Shown here piece after piece: positions 11,620 to 22,090 of a stretch of 64,000 nt of DNA. The notes under the pieces were generated by a model. That model made no database searches. It worked only from the letters and a program-made list of their open reading frames with translations, and had not been told where the DNA came from. Origin of the DNA: Parelaphostrongylus tenuis (lineage: Eukaryota > Nematoda > Chromadorea > Rhabditida > Metastrongylidae); NCBI GenBank assembly GCA_019055375.1, contig JAHQIW010003952.1, forward strand, positions 62,001 through 126,000. Reading direction: 5' to 3'. Made by a program: the position numbers and the translations under genes. Numbering within the stretch: position 1 is the stretch's first letter; each line of letters begins with the position of its first letter.

Positions 11620-11847
11620 CACTTTTGATTAAGAACGGTGGGTCAGCTGGGCCTCGTTGTGATTCAGCTAAGTCAGCATTCCACTTCGTTGGCATATCGT
11701 TTTCAAATATAAGTTTTATATTGTCGATTTGTCGACACTTATCTAATTGCTACACATTGTCGTTTAATTCATCATTCTAGCAACAACTCACTCTATCTGG
11801 GCTCTGCAATTGGAGGTTGTAAAGCTGGAGGGTTGAGAAGGCAAGAA

Positions 11848-12225
11848 GATTTCCAGGCTTTTTCGTTTTTGCTGATTATTTTATAGGCATTTGAGTTTCT
11901 GGTTCTCCTATCATTTAGAGCAGCTTATTGCGGTTATTTTTATAACACTTATACATTTTTTCAAATGGGATTGTCTTGAGAGCAAGAACGATTGTTGAGA
12001 CTACACGAATATCGTTGCGTACCAAAGTATCACTTAAATCTGAACTATACTAATCTAGCATCAACAATCGCTTTTGCTCTAAAACAATTGCATTTTAAAA
12101 ACAAAATCATAAGTGTTATGTATTGAAATAACTGCAGGAAGCGGTTCTGAACGATGGTAAGACCAGAAAATCAAATGTCTGAAAAGTAATCAACAAACGA
12201 AAAAGTCCGGAAAAGTTTCTTACCG
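11848..12225. mobile_element. Palindromic MITE copy 3, mariner-related
   Basis: Left end AAGATTTCCAGGCTTTTTCG and right end CGAAAAAGTCCGGAAAAGTT are inverse of each other. Inside are GCATTTGAGTTTCTG, CATTTAGAGCAGCTTA, ACTACACGAATATCGTTG and, on the right half, AGCATCAACAATCGC. This is the best copy for defining the family termini. A left-half match to 18125-18300 links it to a mariner 5' end. Confidence 0.7.
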
Positions 12226-12324
12226 ACCCAAGAAACAAATGTTACGAACTCGACAGCCAAGCGGTACTTGGAGAAATTTACACACCAAGGAGTAAATAAA
12301 AGGAAAAGGAATGAAGTTTCCGGC

Positions 12325-12612
12325 GCTATTGAATCTCTGCCGATGCGTCATGCATTCGACTTCATCAAGCATCATTTGGGGTAACTGAATGCACATCTGG
12401 TCTTTACAGCGACTTGTGATGCCCTCCCGATGATGCCAGTACTGCTATCCTCCTGAACAAGTGTAACAATTTTGTCGACTCTGGAGAAAGGAAAAGCTTG
12501 GTGAGCCTGAAGCGAGGCATCAAACCTTCAACTGATCGACCAAATGAGCGTAGTGCACCTATAACCACTGTGCCATACGAGCGCCAAGGGCAGCTAGCCC
12601 CGAAATCACTCG
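12325..12612 (-). repeat. SINE family A copy
   Basis: Minus-strand copy: the tail side reads GCATTCGACTTCATCAAGC, the body reads GAATGCACATCTGGTCTTTA and CAGTACTGCTATCCTCC, and the head reads CACCTATAACCACTGTGCC (box A inverted). It aligns throughout with the copy at 41740-42040. Confidence 0.7.
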
Positions 12613-13290
12613 GGTAGATTGCTCCTTGTTAATGAGATAGGAATTCTCTACATTTGTTTTTGAACTAGGAAGCTTTTTCACAGTGGAGGAACCTGAATTT
12701 GATCTATTCCGCTAGTTGGTTGTTTTTTTGGATGTGAATTACAGAAGAAATGTGATCAAGTTTACGCCTAGTAAAAGTCAGCTCATTAATGGGTAGAATA
12801 GAAGACGTAAAAGACACACTCAACGCTCATGTTGTCTTCCATCCCAATGACTCTTTTACCGTACATCACTCACTCCTCTCTCCATCTGCGATAAAAATCA
12901 AAAGAAATCTCCATGGATGTCGTATTTAGTCCTAAGAATAAACAAACTCAGGGGGGCAGATGAATTAAGAACGACCCACTTTCAAAAATTGATCAACAAC
13001 GAGTTGTTTCATGGGGAATGCGCGGCTAAAAAATAGTGTAGGATCAAGAAAATGCCTTAAAGAAGAGCTCGAGGCGAGAACGGAAACTGTACCACAAAGC
13101 ATACGAAATGATGAAAAGTTGCATGAGCAGATGGAAGAAAGTGTTGGTCTTGAATCAATCTAATGGCACGAACCAAAAGGTTGGCGGTCAATCATGATCT
13201 TTTTTGCAAATCAAAGATGATGCCTACACAAAACCTCCTAATGTCACAGCTTTGCACTGATTTCCATTAGTAACTCCCAAGCTAAGGAGC
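12613..13290. other. No recognised gene
   Basis: About 680 bases with no exon, repeat or RNA gene that I can support. Confidence 0.4.
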
Positions 13291-13291
13291 A

Positions 13292-13590
13292 CATGTGGCG
13301 TCGTAGTTAGAAGTACTATGCCCTACAAACAAGATCGATGGTTCGATCTCGCGCTCATGGCTCACCAAGCCGTCCATCCCTTAGAGGTCGTAATTTGGTA
13401 CCAGACTGATCTCGGACTAGTCTGGGAGGATATGCAGCACTGACTGGGTACAATGGGAGGTCATCGCGAGTCAATGTGTAAGGGAGATATGCATTCAGTC
13501 ACCTCAAACGAAGTGAAAAATTAAGACGAATGCATGACGCATCTTTTAGGGATTGACTAACGCCGAGAGCTTTATTCTTTATTCTTCTAC
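13292..13590 (+). repeat. SINE family A copy, near full length
   Basis: Plus orientation: GTGGCGTCGTAGTTAGAAGT (box A) and GATGGTTCGATCTCGCGCTC (box B). The body GGTACCAGACTGATCTCGGA and GGAGGATATGCAGCACTGAC follows, then the tail ACGCCGAGAGCTTTATTCTT. The order is the reverse complement of the copy at 41740-42040. Confidence 0.75.
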
Positions 13591-13734
13591 CTGCCTAGCT
13601 AAAACTGCAAAGCAAAAAGAAACCATCGTCACCTTGCGACAATAGACCAAAACGCCAACGGAGAGTTGTTGACAAAGATAATCTGAAATGCCACTGAGGA
13701 TCTGAAAAAAGGTAGAGCCCACAGTGTTGATCAA

Positions 13735-13985
13735 TCCTTAAGAAAAGAGCTATGTATTCGACTTCGTTAAGCATCGCCGTTTGGGTGGTTAAATGCATAT
13801 ACAGCCTCCTCAATAACTCGCGGTGGCCTGACAATAAATCATTTCAGTGCCGTTATCATCCTAAAACAAGTCCGTTATCAACTTAACGACCCAAGAAAGA
13901 CAGAAGACTCAGTAAGTCCTTAATGAGGAATAAACCATCGACTATGCGTCGTGATTCACCTCTATTCGCTAAGCCACACTCGAAG
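13735..13985 (-). repeat. SINE family A copy (diverged)
   Basis: TTCGACTTCGTTAAGCATCG, CAATAACTCGCGGTGGCCTG, GTGCCGTTATCATCC and, at the head, CATCGACTATGCGTCGTG follow the family order on the minus strand. The box A end is eroded. Confidence 0.55.
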
Positions 13986-15440
13986 AACTGACAGTTCGAA
14001 ATTTCATAATCTTTTCTTTTAATCAACAGCTGCTACGCCGACATCCACACAGCCAAGACGTGGAAGTGACACTTCAATCACAGAGAATATCAGTCCTTGT
14101 CATTCTGAGGTCAATCGTGTCACTGCTCTGTGGACTTTTCGTACTGAAGGCAATACAAAGAGCATGACTCTTTTCGAAGACTGGTAATGATTTTCAACTT
14201 CCCTGCTTCGTCGAGTGAGTTAGTCAGTTTTTGATGAGGGTATTGAACCACTCATCATCGATAAGTACAGCGTAATCCTGCTCAGTTCTGTATAGAAGGA
14301 ACGCATGGTTTTTAAGAGCGGTATCTCCTATTATGAAAAGTGCAAACTGCCAGCGAAGGCCTTCACTTAAGAGAGGAAATCCTGAAGGGACTGGGTGAGT
14401 CAACATGGTCTTTCAAAATGATACACTTAGGAGACAAGGTGTGAAAAACTTAATCCGGCTCGTTTCTACTAGATGGCACAGGATGAAGAAACGACCCTTT
14501 TCCCTGGACAAAGACTTTCCGTTGCATGCTTCGCATTAATTCGAAACTCTCAACTTCTAGCTACTGCGCTGCGTTGCTTTCTTTAAAAAGCGTTTTTCTG
14601 ACGTTGGAGCAGAAAGAAAATATTTGTGTTTTACACACGCGTATTTCTCGCAGGATAAAGCCCATCCTTTAGACTGCTGGAAAGCATTTGATAGCCTAAG
14701 TTCCGACGATTCCAACGCGGTGCTAATTTTCTGGAAAGACCGTTTTACTGCTGTGTAGCAGGGCAAACAATATCGAGTTTCAGATATGCCGCGCACTCGT
14801 TTGTTTTCTAGTGGTGTGGGCTAGCTGTCCGCTGGAGTGGATTTGACATGGCGTCCTGTTACCGACCAATCGATCGCGCTGCAGCCTTCTACATGTGCAG
14901 TGCAATTTTTGTTGTTTAAATTGATATTTTTTCCGCTTTGATAAAAACACTAAACAGAGCGTATGATTCTGATACTACAAGATTTCGTCTACGCAATAAT
15001 ATGCTTTTCGTGCTTACAGCGAAATAACAGTTGAAGCAAGCAGTCATTGTAAAATAAGATTTCATTTTGAATCCTACAGCGACATAAATCGACTTTTTCA
15101 AAAGAAGAGTAGGTAATGCAATAGCTACGGATTTAAGCTTTCGAACGATTGCTAGCAATCTTATGAAGAATTTTTCTACAGCGAATGGGACCGTTTCTTC
15201 TTTTGTCTCCATATAACAGAAAGTAAGCGAAAAAACAGTTGTGAACATCCGATTCAAGGATTTATTAGGCTTCGAAGAATGGAGATTATTAGGCTTATAA
15301 GAGGAGGATTTATTAGGCGAAGATGGAGAAGAAAGGTGGAAAATATACTTTCTTGGACTGACCTTTGCGAATGTAGTCGGTACTGAATGCTAAGTATAGA
15401 TATTGACGTCGCTGATGTTCTAAATTCATTAATAAGTAGG
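13986..15440. other. No recognised gene
   Basis: About 1.45 kb with only short ORFs (60-113 codons on the minus strand) that show no domain. A few words near 14740-14910 (AAGACCGTTTTA, CGACCAATCGATCG) loosely resemble the duplicated repeat at 44440-44720, so old repeat origin is possible. Confidence 0.35.
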
Positions 15441-15442
15441 GA

Positions 15443-15874
15443 ATGGATTTGGAGGACACTAAGACTGAACTTTCTATGTTTTTGGTAATCCAAAGATCTC
15501 ACCTCAACATCCACAATGTAGGCGAAATGGCCATTACAGTAGATGATGCGATATTTTGGAGTGGAATGACTGCCGAAGGAGATTCTCTAGTCGCGTATGG
15601 TGGAAAAGCAAATGCACGAAAGCTCGCATGCCCAATAGAGTATATGGCATTCAGTCCTGAAAACTGGTTTGCCACTCCTGAATCAAGTCGAATCAGACCA
15701 CCGGAAAACACGGAGGACGGACGACCGACTGGATTGAGACGAGGAGAAGGAGAAGGAGAAAAAAGAGAAAGAATAAGAAGAGGAGCAGAAGGAGGAGGAG
15801 GAAATATCTTTAATCCTTTCAGGACCGTGAACTCACGGCCTCTTCGTCTCCAACTCTCGGTGTTTTGCGTTTAG
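15443..15874 (+). other. Unrecognised 143-codon ORF with purine-rich tail
   Basis: The N-terminal two thirds (IHNVGEMAITVDDAIFWSG, then AFSPENWFATPES) look non-repetitive but match no family I recognise. Residues about 95-125 are encoded by a GA-rich polypurine run (15739-15806), giving a Gly/Glu/Arg tract. No upstream promoter or splice evidence. It could be a chance ORF; the polypurine run is real. Confidence 0.2.
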
Positions 15875-15965
15875 AAATGGTGTGTAACCCACAGCGCGCC
15901 ATTGTTTTACGCAGAGCCTTGGGGAGTAGAGATGCGGAGGCCGTGGATCGTGGTCCCGAAAGGCT
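15855..15965. repeat. Fragment of family C-associated repeat
   Basis: AGAGATGCGGAGGCCGTGG and GGTCCCGAAAGGCTTGAA match in order the AGAGATGTAGAGGCTGTGG and AGTCCCGAAAGAGCT stretch at 31565-31597, and its inverse in the right giant arm. Confidence 0.45.
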
Positions 15966-16499
15966 TGAAACAATTACGTTGTGACCGTGCAAGCGTACGT
16001 TATGCAGTTCTATCCTAATAAGTCCGAAATATGAAAGCGCCCCTTGTAGAATTTTACTTGAATTTGGAATTTACAATTGATTTCCAATGCTGATTTGCAA
16101 TCTATAGTAGCCTCATGTTTTGCCTTATCGAGGAAAAGCGCCCGAACGAGAGAAGAATGTCGAAGTTCATAGATAGCCTCGGTTTTGGGCTTCTTCTTCA
16201 ACTTAGCAAGCCTATCTATTCTGCAAAATACTCTCCAACCCCTGTTGGAGGCTTTAAGAACTACTGGATATTGAGAATAATCAAGTGATATCAACTGATA
16301 TTTCGATCTAATCTGGAGATCTTCGATAAAGTTAAGTTTCAGAAGAGCATAAATTCATGACTGATTTACAAATACAAAGAATAATCACACATGAAAGTAC
16401 TTCTAACCCCCATATAAAGAAAACTTTTATTGCGTATTTGCAGTAGGAAGTAGTACTGTAGTACAGTTCAACACTGTAGTGGTCATTTCTACCAATATT
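15966..16499. other. No recognised gene
   Basis: A minus-strand ORF of 94 codons (16010-16294) is present but has no recognisable motif, splice context or repeat match. Treated as a chance ORF. Confidence 0.3.
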
Positions 16500-16605
16500 A
16501 AACACTACTCCTATGGTGCAATGGTAGTACGCGCCATTCGGTGTGGGTGAGACGCGGGCTCGACTCCACGTGGAATTGGAACATTTGCATATCACTCAAT
16601 ATATT
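16500..16605 (+). repeat. tRNA-like SINE, family B
   Basis: TGGTGCAATGGTAGTACGCG (box A) and GCGGGCTCGACTCCACG (box B) are followed by a short tail TTTGCATATCACTCAATAT. The minus-strand copies at 44050-44150, 46285-46395 and 51015-51125 share the box spacing and the tail (inverse of CATA, CTCTCA, ATAT). The short length and lack of a plausible anticodon arm argue against a true tRNA gene. Confidence 0.6.
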
Positions 16606-16857
16606 AAAGTATGTATTTGCAACATCGTAATACTGCCAAGAAGCAATAAAAGTAAGAAGTCCAGATAGATCAAGAATCACTCGACACTAGTGGACAGTCC
16701 GGGGAGAGCCGTGGCCAACTGGGTTGTGATGCTATTCGCAGAGCGCGTGCATCCGAGCCACACCTCCAGCTCTTTCCAACAATAACGTCTTCCAATTTAT
16801 TCGCCTAATCCTAATGAAATGACGTCTTTCTTAAAAGAACACCCACTAGAGAACGTT

Positions 16858-17045
16858 TTCACTTTTTACGATCAAGTTGAAAATTCAGTCAATAACAACT
16901 GCTTTCAGAATTTACAAGATGTTACCATTAGTTTTACTTTATTATTTGGAGAAAAGCAAAGAGAAGGGGAGGATTCAAATTATGGTGCTCATCAAAAAAA
17001 CAAGAAACGATCGATGAAAACACCGCAATATTCGGAATGATTTTT
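16858..17045. repeat. Direct repeat, copy 1
   Basis: GTTGAAAATTCAGTCAATAA, AACTGCTTTCAGAA, AGTTTTACTTTATTATTTGG and GATGAAAACACCGCAATATT recur in the same order and orientation at 17866-18045. The two copies flank a SINE insertion cluster. Function unknown. Confidence 0.65.
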
Positions 17046-17280
17046 TCTAGTGGGAGTTGGAACGATATGAAAATGGACAGTAGTAAATAGAAGTGTCAGT
17101 AAAAATCAAGAAAAACGACAAGCATAAACAGAAACAACAGCAGATAAACAACAAATATAGACATAAGCAAGCGAGATGCCAGTCAGCTAATACCCTCTCC
17201 AGTGATTACTCTGTAGGCGAGCACCTACCACTAAGGGAATTTTCTGCGAGACGTGGGAGATTTCGACAGAGGGGCGCCGC

Positions 17281-17690
17281 GCGAGTGGCGCAGTGATTAG
17301 AGGTGCTCTGTGGTTATACATACATGGTCATCAATCAATCGATAGTCAGTGGTTCGATCCCGCGAAGCTCAAGTCCCTCAATCAGGCCATCGAGACCTCC
17401 CCTCCCGAGCTTGGTCAGGTGTTAGCACCAAATTTGTCTGAGGAGAGTAGCAACATCGACTTGATACAACGCTAGGCCAGAGTTAAATTTTGTATCGAGT
17501 CAGTGTTGGTATCCTAGCAGGCGAATTTGATGGTACCACTGAAACAACTCGGGAGGTATGGATGGTTTGATGAGATTGCGAAAGAAAGGCAGTATTCAAT
17601 CACCTCTATGATACTACGAATGGAATGGAATGCACGGCGTGTCACTTAGAGGGGTGATCAACACCAGGAGCTTTATCCATAGGGATACAT
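17281..17690. repeat. Composite SINE family A: plus copy meeting an inverted part copy
   Basis: 17281-17475 is a good plus-strand head (GTGGCGCAGTGATTAGAGGT box A; GTGGTTCGATCCCGCG box B). At 17495-17580 the sequence switches to minus orientation (GAGTCAGTGTTGGTATCC, GGTACCACTGAA, GGTATGGATGGTTTGATGAG). A plus-type tail (ATCAACACCAGGAGCTTTAT) ends at about 17685. The arrangement looks like a foldback or nested SINE insertion. Confidence 0.65.
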
Positions 17691-17865
17691 GGGGATGCTT
17701 GAGTAATGCCGGACTGCAGCACTCCCCACTCCCTCAAACACTTCATCGACAGCGAATAGATCGACTGACGAATGTTGTCAAGCCCCGCCCGGACGAAATA
17801 ATGACGAAGCACGATCATGCGATTTAATCGCTACCATAGAAAAAGAAGCTGCTCAAAGTTTAGTC

Positions 17866-18045
17866 AACATTAAAGAAGTTGAAAGTTCGGTTAATGATAA
17901 CTGCTTTCAGAACTTGCACGTAGTTATTTATACTTTTACTTTACTATTTGGGGAAGGGGCGGGAGAGGGTGGATAGATCAAATTGTGATGCCTGTCGAAA
18001 AACAAAAAGCGATTGATAAAAACACCACAATTTTCGGCGCGATTC
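17866..18045. repeat. Direct repeat, copy 2
   Basis: Second copy of the repeat at 16858-17045, reading GTTGAAAGTTCGGTTAATGA, AACTGCTTTCAGAA, ACTTTTACTTTACTATTTGG and GATAAAAACACCACAATTTT. Diverged by many substitutions. Confidence 0.65.
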
Positions 18046-18124
18046 CCTATAGGGAAAGGGCATTTTCTGCTTGGCTGAGGTTTGTGGATGATTTCCCAAT
18101 AAACTTCTAAAAGGATCGCAACAA

Positions 18125-18465
18125 AATTTTTAGACTCTCTCGTTTTTGTTGATTATTCTCCATGCGTTTAGGTTCTTGCAATGTCGTTTAGACCATTTAC
18201 TTGCGATTTTTGATATATGACACCTAAAGTTCTGTTCGGAGATGGACATGTCGTGAGAGCAAGAAGGTTGTTGGTGCTACGCGAGTGTCGCTCGGGTTTA
18301 AGTGCTGCTGAGACATTTCTCAGGATTAACGAGTCCTGGGGTGACGGAACAGTTCGAAGAGCAACAGTTTTTGATGTTTTCTATAAATTCAAAGAAGGAA
18401 ATGGAGAATTCATACCCACGCAGGAAGCCGGCCATCCACAAGAAATTGAATGGCAAGAATAAGGC
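18125..18465 (+). pseudogene. Mariner element 5' end with transposase N-terminus
   Basis: The ORF 18217-18462 contains LVLRECRSGLSAAETFLRIN, WGDGTVRRATVFDVFYKF and GHPQEIEW. This is the paired helix-turn-helix order of mariner transposases (C.G.SAAE..R.IN, WG.GTV, TV..W...F, GRP.EID). The protein stops at about residue 81; the catalytic DDD region is absent, although weak frame-shifted similarity may run on to about 18530. The DNA before and across the start aligns with the left halves of the MITEs at 1395, 2650 and 11848 (TTTTGTTGATTATT, GTCGTTTAGACC, GAGAGCAAGAAGG). It is therefore a plausible relative of the autonomous parent of that MITE family. Confidence 0.7.
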
Positions 18466-18519
18466 AAGAGAGATTAGGGAAGTCTAAGATCGACTTCAAC
18501 TCCTCATATTCACAAGCCA

Positions 18520-19110
18520 ATTCGCCTGTAAGAGCTAAGATCGAAAATTTCAATTACAGGCCACGTTTCCTTATTTTCCTATTTTTGACTTATTTAGAGG
18601 TGGTTTAAAGCGTGTCTGGCTTTTACAATAGGCGGCCAAGGCTCACCGCTGTTTAGAGTCGGTGCTGCTATCCTCTAATATAAGTCTAGGGCAGACCTGA
18701 AAACAACCTACCGACCACTGGAAGATGGTGGCTTAGTGAGCCATGAGCAATGTAAAGAAAACACATATGAAACCTACCTTATGTAAGGCATATAGGCATA
18801 TAATACGACGCAGTTAGTCCGGCTCCCATCTATAAGAGGTGATAGGACTGCTGTGCGGCGACAACAGTCCAAATTTCTGTTGCTTTCGCTAACAACCTGA
18901 ATAACCACATTTTGCTTGGCCGATCGTCCGCTCACGCATTTCGAGAGACCACTGTCGATACAGTACCACACTGCCAGTTTTCCAGACACGGGTGCGTAAA
19001 AAGTTCCTTACTTCAGCACTTTCAAAACTATGTGTACTGTGAGCTTTGCCGTGCACTAGACGACATCTAGTTTTCGCTATCCCTAATTTTGTACCAGTAG
19101 CCGGCACACC
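18520..19110. repeat. Dispersed repeat D, copy 1 (contains SINE A piece)
   Basis: Matches 22850-23460 in the same orientation. It opens with a minus-strand SINE A fragment (GTGCTGCTATCCTC, GAGCCATGAGCAATG). It continues with TTTCGAGAGACCACTGTCGA, CAGTACCACACT, GCACTTTCAAAACTATGTG and CTAGTTTTCGCTATC. Minus-strand ORFs in both copies show the same weak pattern (LYRQWSLEMRER here, INSGLSKSANGR there), but no family is recognised. Confidence 0.6.
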
Positions 19111-19559
19111 AGTAACTTCAGGACATTTCGTGTAGTGCCTCTTCTGCCTTATTATATGATTTTCGTTCTGTAAATCAGCTGTACCTCGTGTTTTGAGAAT
19201 AACTCTACGCTATGCCCTCTGTATGCTCCATGTTCTTCGCTGCATCCTCACGCATTTTTGTTCTATATACAATTTTGTATATGGCGAAAAACACTAGTCC
19301 ATATTTAAATCAAGCAGCTGTCAGCAGTCGCTAAAATAGTTTACGTTATACAAAGAATATTACGATGTATACCGTTTGGTCTTGGTATCACCATGCAATA
19401 CCAAAAGTCATTATAGGACGGATTTACAGAGAGCGGGAAATGCTTTCCAAAGAGGGAGATGATGGTACGTACAGCATGCGATGCCATTTCATGGAGACAG
19501 CCGATCCTACACCTCATCGTTGAATGCCTTTTCTCCAACGGCAATATTGTCTCGATGGA
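19111..19559. other. No recognised gene
   Basis: About 450 bases without supported features. A 67-codon minus-strand ORF at 19341-19544 shows no domain. Confidence 0.35.
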
Positions 19560-20400
19560 AATGAAAAATTGGGTCAGAAAATATTGGTAAGGCGCCTTCT
19601 TGTGAAAAACGACTCCACAATACGTTGTATAAGCTACCGACTGATCACAACATGTACAACAAGTCTAGGAATAAATTTCTGTGCACCACAATAAACCTCC
19701 AAAAGAAATGACACATATGTGGGCGAGACCACCCATTCCCGGAATTTCAGTATGACATTTATAGAAGTCACATGTTGTGAGTGTGTTAATTCCGATTCAC
19801 CGATCAAAGGCGAGTCAAGTAGCCTCGTAATTTGTGGAGATCTTTCAACGCAAGAGATTTTCAGAGTAACCAACAGAATCAACGAGTGGGAGCAATAAGA
19901 TATATATGTACTACGTAGTTCTATTATATAACTGTGAAATCTAAATAAGATTCAACTGCTCTTTTGAAAGTTAGTGGCATAGATGCGAAACCACGTCTTA
20001 TCAACACTCAATCTTTGTACCTGTTTATTCTGCTGCATCAGGGCTTTTGATGTAATTTTTATATTTTATAGACGGCTTTTCAACGTAGGCTATTAAGACG
20101 CACAATGAACTTGAGATTAATCGAAAGGCCCTGTGATTCACATGAAACTTTTTGGAAACATCATTTTGCCGATGAGAGACAACTGTTCGTTAGGAAAAGA
20201 GTCCCAAGGAGACTACTGCTTTTGAGGACACAGAGAAAGTGTCTCTGATGCGTTTGATTTTTGTATATTATATCTGATACACTATCTTCAACAACAGAGA
20301 TATTGGCAATTGCCTCTGAAGGAACTGTTGATTCTGAAAAACGAAAATTTTGAGTTAATGAGATAATTTGACTTGTATATTGCTATCGAGACAAGTACAG
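19560..20400 (-). repeat. Diverged inverted repeat E, left arm
   Basis: Its reverse complement follows 21190-22090 over its whole length: AGGCTACTTGACTCGCCTTT, CACACTCACAACATGTGACT, the CCTACGTTGAAAAGCCGTC stretch and TCTCATTAACTCAAAATT. On the minus strand a TTTCGTTTTTCAG acceptor is followed by an open frame with NQTHQRHFLCVLKSSSLLG, which is also recognisable in the other arm. This suggests a once-coding exon. No protein family recognised. Confidence 0.7.
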
Positions 20401-21189
20401 ACTCGAATAGTTCCTATTTCTCATCACGTAGAAATAGGTATGGGCGTTGGTTAAAGGTGACAGTGTAGCAGAAAATAGCCACCTTTGTGCTCATCTGTTC
20501 AGTTTTACTATTTCTACTGACACAGTGTACACTTTGAAAATATAATCGTACTGAATCACAAACAGATAAACAGAAAGCGTGACGTGTTTCAGTGACGACC
20601 AACCAATGAACACGAAGAGCTTGCATTTGCTAGGAAAATCATATACCATCTTTTACATATCGTCCACATCTCGCGTATAGAGTGCCTCAGAGTCATGCCT
20701 CAGATAAACAAGTGTGCTAAGTCCTTGACTTTGCAAAGCGATAAAGAAAGGTTATGGGTTAGTAATTTACCTTATGATCAATTATTATTTTAATTCAACC
20801 ATGATTTGTATGAAGTATACTGATGTAAAATCACCAAAAGTGAAAATTTGCAAGCTGAAAACCTTTCTAAATATTTATAGCGATGTGCTTTTATTTTGAA
20901 TCATGATAACGCTTGATATTTAACAGAATTTGTATATTCTGAACAACATTTGCTATCATTCAGACAGAGCCAGGCAAGAAAAAAGGTGCGCGGTCTCGAT
21001 TAGCTGGAAAGACAGTTCAACAGCTATTTGATGAAATCACTGGAGAACAACTAATCCGAAAGACGAACAGCAATCATCATTGTAATGCAACGTAGGTTCT
21101 ATGGCTTGTCGTTGCCAGTCATTACCCGGGACTGCTCTTATGGCTATACTTTGCTAATGCACAAGTAATGAAAACCTCTTATATAAGCT
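20401..21189. other. Spacer of inverted repeat E; no gene recognised
   Basis: About 790 bases between the two arms. Only short ORFs are present. Confidence 0.4.
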
Positions 21190-22090
21190 CAAGCTTTTGA
21201 TAGCAATTTACAGATAGACTTATCTCATTAACTCAAAATTCTTATTTTCTAGAAGCCACACTTCCTCAAAGAGAATCTAGCCATTATCTCTGCTGTCGAC
21301 GATAGTGTGTCAGGTAGATTGTTTAGAAATCAAACACATCTAAGGCACTTTCTATGTGTCTTCTGAAGAAGTAATCTCTTTGGAGTTTCTTCCTAACCAA
21401 CAATTGTCTCACATCGGCGAAATGATCTTTTTAAGAGCTCTAGCGAATAACTTGGCACATGAAATAGCTTCCAGATTCAATGCGCAACATGACGACCTAC
21501 GTTGAAAAGCCGTCGTTTCAATACAAAACACAGAAAAAGTCTTCGATACCGCAAAATAAACAGACACAAAGAAAATAAGTTGGGATCAGCTCACTCCCAC
21601 CATTGAACTTTGAGCGTTAAGACGACATCGTTTCAAATCTACGCAACTAAATTTCAAATGAGCAGTTAAACCTTACTTGGATTTCAGAGATACAAAGAGA
21701 GATAATATAGAGATATCTAAAGAATTTAGAGATATAAACTTTACTTGAATTTCAGAGATACAGCATGGCGTTCATGTGTGAAAATCTATCTTATTGCCCC
21801 AAATGATTGATTATGTTGATAGTTTTATGAATCTCCCCTCGTTGAAGCCACAAGGCTACTTGACTCGCCTTTGACCGGTGAACCAGATTTAGCACACTCA
21901 CATCATGTGACTTGTAAAGATATCATGTCGGAGTTCGGTGAGTAGATGGTTTTACACGTATAGGTGTCATTTCCTAACAGGGGTCTACTTTAGTGCACAA
22001 AAGTTTATTCTCAGACTTGCTGTAATCAATCTATAGAAAAGCCAACACTTTGTGGAAGCGTCGTACATGATAAGGTGCCTTTATAATATT
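21190..22090 (+). repeat. Diverged inverted repeat E, right arm
   Basis: Plus-strand counterpart of 19560-20400. A TTCTTATTTTCTAG acceptor at about 21254 is followed by a frame that includes NQTHLRHFLCVF before a stop. Further on, AGGCTACTTGACTCGCCTTT and CACTCACATCATGTGACTTG match the other arm. A tandem stretch near 21690-21760 repeats ACTTGGATTTCAGAGATACA and ACTTGAATTTCAGAGATACA. Confidence 0.7.

Larger units (their letters stand above)
4690..11745 (-). mobile_element. Decayed BEL/Pao LTR retrotransposon with internal inversion
   Basis: Minus-strand gag, zinc knuckles, aspartic protease and reverse transcriptase run from about 10860 down to 7262. Integrase N-terminal and envelope-like sequences run on the plus strand from about 5070 to 6910. 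The long terminal repeat is seen whole at 11070-11619 (minus). On the left side it is split: a U3-like piece at 7079-7262 (plus) and the rest at 4690-5068 (minus). Flipping 5069-7262 would restore the usual gag-pol-env-LTR order, so the simplest reading is one element with an internal inversion. Sequence resembling the pre-LTR 3' internal end also lies beyond the 5' LTR (11620-11745), suggesting a former tandem array. All ORFs are broken. Confidence 0.8.

Noticed and set aside
4690..11745. Two independent BEL/Pao insertions in opposite orientation
   Set aside because: Possible but less simple: the split LTR pieces are complementary in extent and one inversion restores the normal order.
15443..15874. 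Genuine 143-codon gene
   Set aside because: No family match, no splice or promoter support, and the C-terminal third is a polypurine run; kept only as an unrecognised ORF.
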